DNA from: Corynebacterium sp.
GTDB lineage: Bacteria > Actinomycetota > Actinomycetes > Mycobacteriales > Mycobacteriaceae
Direction of reading: 5' to 3'
DNA length: 10,130 nt
NCBI RefSeq assembly: GCF_030530965.1
Contig: NZ_JAUMTY010000023.1
Location: 1 to 10,130 of the forward strand
The position numbers and the translations under genes were made by a program. Below the pieces are notes generated by a model. The model made no database searches, was not told the origin of the DNA, and saw nothing but the letters and a program-made list of their open reading frames with translations. The first letter of the stretch is position 1. Every line of letters starts with the position of its first letter. Below are positions 6,478-10,130 of this stretch, one piece after another.

Positions 6478-6557
6478 TCGAAAAGGGGGAAACTAGGGAA
6501 TGAAAGTTTGTATTGTCGCCAATTATCAGCGCTGTCTTATCTCTGAGGAGGCCCATC

Positions 6558-8189
6558 ATGGCACACCCCCGCGCCGGCCAGCTAGCTCAGCCCGAGGATC
6601 TTATTGACCTCGCCGAACTCGTCACTGCGTATTACACGAAACATCCGGATCCGGAAAACATCGATCAGCAGGTCGTTTTTGGCACGTCGGGGCACCGGGG
6701 GTCATCGCTGGACACCGCCTTTAACGAGGATCACATTCTCGCGACGACGCAAGCCATCGTCGATTACCGCAAAAAGGAAGGCATCGACGGCCCGCTTTTC
6801 GTCGGCCGCGATACGCATGGCTTGTCAGAGCCAGCGATGATTTCTGCCCTGGAGGTCCTCGTCGGCAATAAAGTGACGACGCTTGCGGATTCGGCGGGGA
6901 AGTACACGCCGACGCCTGCCGTGTCGCACGCGATTTTGACGCATGAGCACCCGAAGGCCGATGGCATTGTGATTACGCCGTCCCACAATCCGCCGCGGGA
7001 CGGGGGTTTTAAATACAATCCGCCGACGGGTGGTCCTGCCGGGACGGATGCGACGGGGTGGATCGCGGATCGTGCCAATGAGTACATTGCGCAGGGGCTC
7101 AAGGGGGTCACGCGCACCCCTGTCAGCGGTGTGACGGATTGGGGGGACTACCTCAAGCCTTTCGATTTCATGTCGGATTACATTGATGACCTTCCGTCGA
7201 TCGTGAATCTCGATGCGATTCGCGACGCGGGAGTTCGCATTGGTGCTGACCCGATGGGTGGCGCATCGGTGGATTACTGGGGTGCGATTGCGGATAAGCA
7301 TCGGCTGGATCTCACTGTGGTTAATCCGCTGGTCGACGCGACATGGCGCTTCATGACCTTGGATACCGACGGTAAAATCCGCATGGATTGCTCCAGCCCG
7401 AACTCGATGGCGTCCTTGGTGCATAATCGCGATAAGTACGACATCGCGACGGGTAACGATGCCGATTCTGACCGCCACGGCATCGTCACGCCCGACGCTG
7501 GCCTCATGAATCCGAACCACTATCTGGCCGTCGCCATTGATTACCTCTTCGCGCATCGCCCGGAATGGGCGGACTCGACGGCCGTCGGGAAGACGGTGGT
7601 GTCGTCGTCGATGATTGACCGTGTCGTCGAGAAACTCGGCCGTAAGCTTGTTGAAGTTCCTGTTGGGTTTAAGTGGTTTGTCCCGGGGCTGATTTCAGGC
7701 GAGATTGGCTTTGGTGGGGAAGAGTCGGCCGGGGCTTCATTCCTTCGTTTCGACGGAACCGTGTGGTCGACGGATAAGGACGGGCTGATCCTCAACCTGC
7801 TGGCCAGCGAGATTAAAGCGGTCACGGGGAAGACGCCGTCCGAGCGGTATGCGGAATTGGCGGAGGAGTTCGGTGCTCCGGCCTATGCGCGTACCGACGC
7901 TGAGGCCAACCGTGAGCAGAAGGATCGGCTGAAGAAGTTGTCTCCGTCGGACGTTACCGCGACGACCCTGGCGGGGGAGGAGATCACGAACAAGTTGACC
8001 GAAGCGCCTGGTAACAATGCGGCGATTGGTGGTCTGAAAGTCGTGACCGAGAACGCGTGGTTCGCTGCTCGGCCCTCGGGCACCGAGGATAAATACAAGA
8101 TTTATGCGGAGTCTTTTAAGGGCGACGACCACTTGGCTGAAGTTCAGCGCGAGGCGCAGCAGCTCGTTGAAGACGTGCTAGGCAAGTAA
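6558..8189 (+). CDS. pgm: Phosphoglucomutase (alpha-D-glucose phosphate-specific)
   Basis: This cytoplasmic enzyme interconverts glucose-6-phosphate and glucose-1-phosphate, supplying UDP-, ADP- and dTDP-sugar synthesis for glycogen, trehalose and envelope polymers. It has 543 residues, close to the 546 of E. coli Pgm, and matches it from the first residues (MAHPRAGQLAQPEDLIDLAEL). Visible motifs are FGTSGHRG (41-48), the phosphoserine loop TPSHNPPRDGG with catalytic S142, the Mg2+ loop GNDADSDRHG with D301, D303 and D305, the sugar-specificity loop GGEES (386-390), and the phosphate-binding RPSGTED (505-511). All key residues are present. The ATG at 6558 is fixed by AGGAGG (6546-6551) six bases upstream; an upstream in-frame TTG at 6513 is not needed. 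The gene stands alone between two strong terminators. Confidence 0.97.
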   Translation: MAHPRAGQLAQPEDLIDLAELVTAYYTKHPDPENIDQQVVFGTSGHRGSSLDTAFNEDHILATTQAIVDYRKKEGIDGPLFVGRDTHGLSEPAMISALEVLVGNKVTTLADSAGKYTPTPAVSHAILTHEHPKADGIVITPSHNPPRDGGFKYNPPTGGPAGTDATGWIADRANEYIAQGLKGVTRTPVSGVTDWGDYLKPFDFMSDYIDDLPSIVNLDAIRDAGVRIGADPMGGASVDYWGAIADKHRLDLTVVNPLVDATWRFMTLDTDGKIRMDCSSPNSMASLVHNRDKYDIATGNDADSDRHGIVTPDAGLMNPNHYLAVAIDYLFAHRPEWADSTAVGKTVVSSSMIDRVVEKLGRKLVEVPVGFKWFVPGLISGEIGFGGEESAGASFLRFDGTVWSTDKDGLILNLLASEIKAVTGKTPSERYAELAEEFGAPAYARTDAEANREQKDRLKKLSPSDVTATTLAGEEITNKLTEAPGNNAAIGGLKVVTENAWFAARPSGTEDKYKIYAESFKGDDHLAEVQREAQQLVEDVLGK

Positions 8190-8208
8190 AATCCTGGGCA
8201 CATACGAC

Positions 8209-8243
8209 AAATTCCCTGGTCATCGCTGACCAGGGAATTTTTT
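8209..8243 (+). terminator. Intrinsic terminator of pgm
   Basis: A perfect 14-bp stem (8209-8222 with 8227-8240) closes a TCGC loop and ends in six T's (8238-8243), 20 bases after the pgm stop. Read leftward, the same hairpin begins 2 bases beyond the 3' end of the tRNA-Ala but has only three T's after it, so it may also end the tRNA transcript, less efficiently. Confidence 0.92.
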
Positions 8244-8244
8244 G

Positions 8245-8317
8245 TGGAGCTAACGGGACTCGAACCCGTGACCCCCACACTGCCAGTGTGGTGCGCTACC
8301 AGCTGCGCCATAGCCCC
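8245..8317 (-). tRNA. tRNA-Ala (anticodon GGC)
   Basis: The 73-base cloverleaf folds completely. It has acceptor GGGGCTA with TAGCTCC, a D-arm with stem GCGC/GCGC, an anticodon stem CCACA/TGTGG with loop CTGGCAG giving anticodon GGC (reads GCC and GCU alanine codons), a variable GGGTC, and a T-arm ACGGG-TTCGAGT-CCCGT. The discriminator base is A. The third acceptor pair is G3-U70, the main identity element for alanyl-tRNA synthetase. The CCA end is not encoded and must be added by nucleotidyltransferase. Confidence 0.97.
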
Positions 8318-8348
8318 TTAGACCACGATTAATTTACTCATCGGGAAG

Positions 8349-8354
8349 ATATTA
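8349..8354 (-). promoter_or_regulatory. Candidate -10 box for tRNA-Ala
   Basis: TAATAT on the minus strand lies 31 bases before the tRNA 5' end, which would give a leader of about 24 bases. No good -35 box is seen 16-18 bases further upstream, so the call rests on the -10 alone. Confidence 0.35.
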
Positions 8355-8478
8355 GACAAATCACCAGGTGGGTACGTTGATTTCGTCGGTAGATCGTTGC
8401 CACACAGTTGCCAACGAGCAGGCACAGCGTCGGCGTGAGTGCGCAATTTTTTATCGGTCTGGGTCCTCCTTTTCCGCG

Positions 8479-8484
8479 TACACT
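8479..8484 (+). promoter_or_regulatory. Candidate -10 box for butA
   Basis: TACACT fits the actinobacterial TANNNT pattern. It would place the transcription start near 8491, at the edge of the inverted repeat that follows, so a bound repressor there would block initiation or clearance. The -35 region is not recognisable. Confidence 0.35.
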
Positions 8485-8492
8485 GTGTGTGT

Positions 8493-8535
8493 AAGTAAGT
8501 GTCCACTCACTTGGTGTGTCGTTCTGGTCACTTAC
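8493..8535. promoter_or_regulatory. TetR-type operator-like inverted repeat upstream of butA
   Basis: At 8493-8512, AAGTAAGTG and CACTCACTT form an imperfect 20-base palindrome around a TC centre: 8 of 10 symmetric pairs match, and the two that fail are the central pair and one internal position. A further CACTTAC at 8529-8535 is an exact inverted copy of GTAAGTG at 8495-8501. The AAGT/CACT half-site architecture and size are typical of TetR/AcrR-family operators. The site lies about 85-105 bases before the butA start, just after the candidate -10 box. No regulator gene is present in the window. Confidence 0.5.
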
Positions 8536-8596
8536 CCCCCGATATCGATGTCATGCTGCTTCGAATGAGTGGGGAAGCAGCGTTACGGAAGGATTC

Positions 8597-9367
8597 ATGA
8601 TGCAGAAGGTCGCATTCATCACTGGCGCTGGTCAGGGTATTGGTGAGGCTATCGCAAAGCGCTTGGCCAACGATGGTTTCGCCATCGCAGTCGCGGACTT
8701 TAACAATGACACCGCGGAAAAAGTCGCCAAGGACATTTCGGCCCAGGATGGTGGCAAGGCTGTCGCTGTGCACGTCGATGCGTCGGATCGCGATTCCGTC
8801 TTTTCCGCTGTCGACGAGACCGTCGAGAAACTGGGGCGTCTGGACGTCGTCGTTAATAATGCTGGTCTTGGCCCGACGACCCCGCTGGAGGACATCACCC
8901 CCGAGCTGTACCACAAGGTTTTCGACGTCAACGTGGGCGGAACCCTGTGGGGAATCCAGGCCGCGATGAAGTACATGAAGGAGACCGGCGGGAAGATCAT
9001 TAACGCGTCGTCGCAGGCAGGCCAGGTGGGCAACCCAGAATTGGCTGTTTACGGCGCGACGAAGTTCGCTATTCGGGGTATTACACAGACGGCTGCTCGT
9101 GATCTTGCGAAGTATGGGATCACGGTGAACGCGTACTGCCCGGGCATTGTGGATACGCCGATGATGCGTGGCATTGCTCAGGAAGTTGCTGATAATGCGG
9201 GCAAGCCATTCGAGTGGGGCATGGAGCAGTTCGCGCAGAACATTACCTTGGGCCGTTTGTCGAAGCCCGAGGATGTGGCCGCGTGTGTGTCCTATCTTGC
9301 CGGCCCGGATTCGGATTACATGACCGGGCAAGCGCTCCTGATTGATGGTGGCATGGTCTTCAACTAG
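8597..9367 (+). CDS. butA: Diacetyl/acetoin reductase (2,3-butanediol dehydrogenase type, SDR family)
   Basis: This cytoplasmic NAD(H)-dependent short-chain dehydrogenase reduces diacetyl to acetoin and acetoin to 2,3-butanediol. At 256 residues it matches Klebsiella BudC/ButA closely. Motifs are the cofactor-binding TGAGQGIG (9-16), an acidic residue after beta-2 (AVADFN, D34) that favours NAD(H), VNNAG (86-90), catalytic S139 in NASSQAG, and Y152 and K156 in VYGATK. The family-specific NPELAVYG, NAYCPGIVDTPM, LGRLSKPEDVAACVSYLA and the C-terminus GQALLIDGGMVFN are also present. Two ATGs stand side by side (8597 and 8600); GGAAGGA (8587-8593) is 3 bases from the first and 6 from the second, so 8600 may be the true start, with 255 residues. 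The frame extends further upstream to 8516, but that part overlaps the promoter region and has no homology. Stereospecificity cannot be read from the sequence. Confidence 0.93.
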   Translation: MMQKVAFITGAGQGIGEAIAKRLANDGFAIAVADFNNDTAEKVAKDISAQDGGKAVAVHVDASDRDSVFSAVDETVEKLGRLDVVVNNAGLGPTTPLEDITPELYHKVFDVNVGGTLWGIQAAMKYMKETGGKIINASSQAGQVGNPELAVYGATKFAIRGITQTAARDLAKYGITVNAYCPGIVDTPMMRGIAQEVADNAGKPFEWGMEQFAQNITLGRLSKPEDVAACVSYLAGPDSDYMTGQALLIDGGMVFN

Positions 9368-9369
9368 GG

Positions 9370-9387
9370 CTGCTAGCTGCAGTTTTT
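9370..9387 (+). terminator. Weak candidate terminator after butA
   Basis: CTGC (9370-9373) and GCAG (9379-9382), extendable by two G-T pairs, are followed by five T's (9383-9387), directly after the butA stop. The stem is short, so read-through into the next gene is likely. Confidence 0.3.
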
Positions 9388-9438
9388 GCCAGTCAGTGGG
9401 GTGTGGGAATACTTTTCATGATGTTTTGTTGATATGTC

Positions 9439-9454
9439 ATGTAAACGGTTTTAC
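9439..9454. promoter_or_regulatory. LacI-type operator-like palindrome before the monooxygenase gene
   Basis: GTAAA (9441-9445) and TTTAC (9450-9454) form a perfect inverted repeat around CGGT. With the flanking AT the site reads ATGTAAACGGTTTTAC, with the central CG and AAAC half-site common in LacI/GalR-family operators. It differs at one position from the general cre pattern WTGNAANCGNWNNCW. It lies 26 bases before the start codon. No LacI-family gene is in the window. Confidence 0.35.
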
Positions 9455-9479
9455 CCATTATCGAGGGAAGGATTGAACG

Positions 9480-10130
9480 ATGCAGTTCGGACTATTCACA
9501 GTTAGCGACATCACGACGGATCCCACCACCGGAAAGGCGCCCACCGAGCATGAGCGCATCCTGGCGTGGGACGCGATGGCCAAGAAAGCGGAAGAAGTTG
9601 GCTTAGATGTCTTCGCTATCGGCGAGCATCACAACCCACCGTTCTTCTCCTCGAGCCCCACGACGGCACTGGCACACCTCGCGGCCAAATACCCGAAACT
9701 CCTGTATTCAACGTCGACGACGTTGATCACCACGAACGACCCCGTGAAGATCGCTGAAGACTACGCCATGCTGCAGCACCTCACCGACGGCAACATCGAT
9801 CTCATGATGGGCCGCGGTAACACCGGTGCGGTGTACCCGTGGTTCGGAAAAGATATCCGCAAGGGAATTCCGCTGGCCATCGAGAACTATCACCTGCTGC
9901 GTCGGTTGTGGCGTGAAGACGTGGTGAACTGGAAGGGCGAGTTCCGTACCTCGCTCCAAAGCTTCACGAGCACCCCGCGGCCGCTGGACGATACCCCGCC
10001 ATTTGTGTGGCACGGTTCCATCCGCTCGCCGGAAATCGCAGAACAGGCTGCCTATTATGGCGACGGTTTCTTCCACAACAACATTTTCTGGAATATCGAG
10101 CACACCCAGCAGATGGTGAAGCTCTACCGC
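9480..10130 (+). CDS. FMN-dependent luciferase-like monooxygenase, CE1758-type (5' part only)
   Basis: This is a flavin-dependent oxidoreductase of the bacterial luciferase-like (LLM) superfamily, with a TIM-barrel fold using reduced FMN. The first 217 codons are present and remain open to the window edge; family members are usually about 330-370 residues. Recognisable segments are MQFGLFTVSD at the N-terminus, KAEEVGLDVFAIGEHHNPPF (36-55), STTLITTNDPVKIAEDYAML (79-98), DGNIDLMMGRGNTG (103-116), PFVWHGSIRSPEIAEQAAYYGDG (174-196). This pattern recalls the CE1758 family named after a Corynebacterium efficiens protein; the substrate is unknown. The ATG at 9480 has AAGGA (9468-9472) 7 bases upstream. 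It follows butA by 112 bases on the same strand with only a weak terminator between, so co-transcription is possible. Confidence 0.88.
   Translation, partial: MQFGLFTVSDITTDPTTGKAPTEHERILAWDAMAKKAEEVGLDVFAIGEHHNPPFFSSSPTTALAHLAAKYPKLLYSTSTTLITTNDPVKIAEDYAMLQHLTDGNIDLMMGRGNTGAVYPWFGKDIRKGIPLAIENYHLLRRLWREDVVNWKGEFRTSLQSFTSTPRPLDDTPPFVWHGSIRSPEIAEQAAYYGDGFFHNNIFWNIEHTQQMVKLYR

Noticed and set aside
6364..6546. 60-codon plus-strand ORF in the pgm leader
   Set aside because: It starts right after the terminator T-run, has no Shine-Dalgarno site and low-information composition, and covers the palindromic leader.
6825..7556. 243-codon minus-strand ORF opposite pgm
   Set aside because: Arg/His/Ile-rich composition typical of an antisense shadow; all Pgm motifs are in the plus frame.
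8394..8417. TCGTTG/CAACGA inverted repeat with overlapping GTTGCCA direct repeats upstream of butA
   Set aside because: Short arms, far from any clear promoter element, no T-run; not distinguishable from chance.
8513..8596. Extension of butA to an upstream start at 8516
   Set aside because: The SDR family begins at the MMQKVAFITG region, which has a clear Shine-Dalgarno site; the extension covers regulatory DNA.
8528..9331. 267-codon minus-strand ORF opposite butA
   Set aside because: butA is unambiguous by motif; the antisense frame is a long shadow from codon bias with no domain of its own.
1..10130. Mobile elements, CRISPR arrays, prophage or integration at the tRNA-Ala
   Set aside because: No transposase or integrase, no long direct repeats, no regular spacer arrays, and no duplicated tRNA 3' end seen; gene content looks like core chromosome.

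Overview
The window looks like an ordinary chromosomal segment from a moderately GC-rich actinobacterium, most likely a Corynebacterium. The evidence is a GT87 mannosyltransferase-like gene typical of mycolata-type envelope synthesis, a flavin-dependent monooxygenase that reads like the corynebacterial CE1758-type family, frequent GTG/TTG starts and weak Shine-Dalgarno sites. The genus is an inference from protein resemblance; the species cannot be fixed from this sequence.

Left part (1-4583): a plus-strand GT-C glycosyltransferase (63-1544) converges on a block of three minus-strand genes. In their transcription order these are an alanine/glycine:sodium symporter (4583-3165), DNA-3-methyladenine glycosylase I (tag, 3082-2453) and a six-helix DUF308/HdeD-like membrane protein with a long disordered head (2377-1580). 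The apparent terminator for this block lies inside the 3' end of the convergent glycosyltransferase gene.

Middle part (4584-8243): a divergent promoter region separates the symporter from a MauE/DoxX-type membrane protein. That gene is followed by a membrane-anchored DsbA-like protein with a CPHC active site and a TTG start behind a strong ribosome binding site. The two probably form an envelope thiol redox pair. A strong intrinsic terminator ends this unit. A palindrome-rich 195-base leader then precedes phosphoglucomutase (pgm), which ends in its own strong terminator. Pgm interconverts glucose-6-P and glucose-1-P and so feeds nucleotide-sugar, glycogen and envelope sugar synthesis.

Right part (8245-10130): a minus-strand tRNA-Ala (anticodon GGC) abuts the pgm terminator. 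It is followed by butA (diacetyl/acetoin reductase), preceded by a TetR-type operator-like inverted repeat, and by the first 217 codons of an FMN-dependent luciferase-like monooxygenase cut by the window edge.

I found no mobile element, CRISPR array, prophage or defence island. The points most worth a second look are the glycosylase that has lost three of the four zinc ligands of its family, the terminator embedded in a convergent gene, the MauE-DsbA pair, and the undescribed palindromes ahead of butA, pgm and the monooxygenase.
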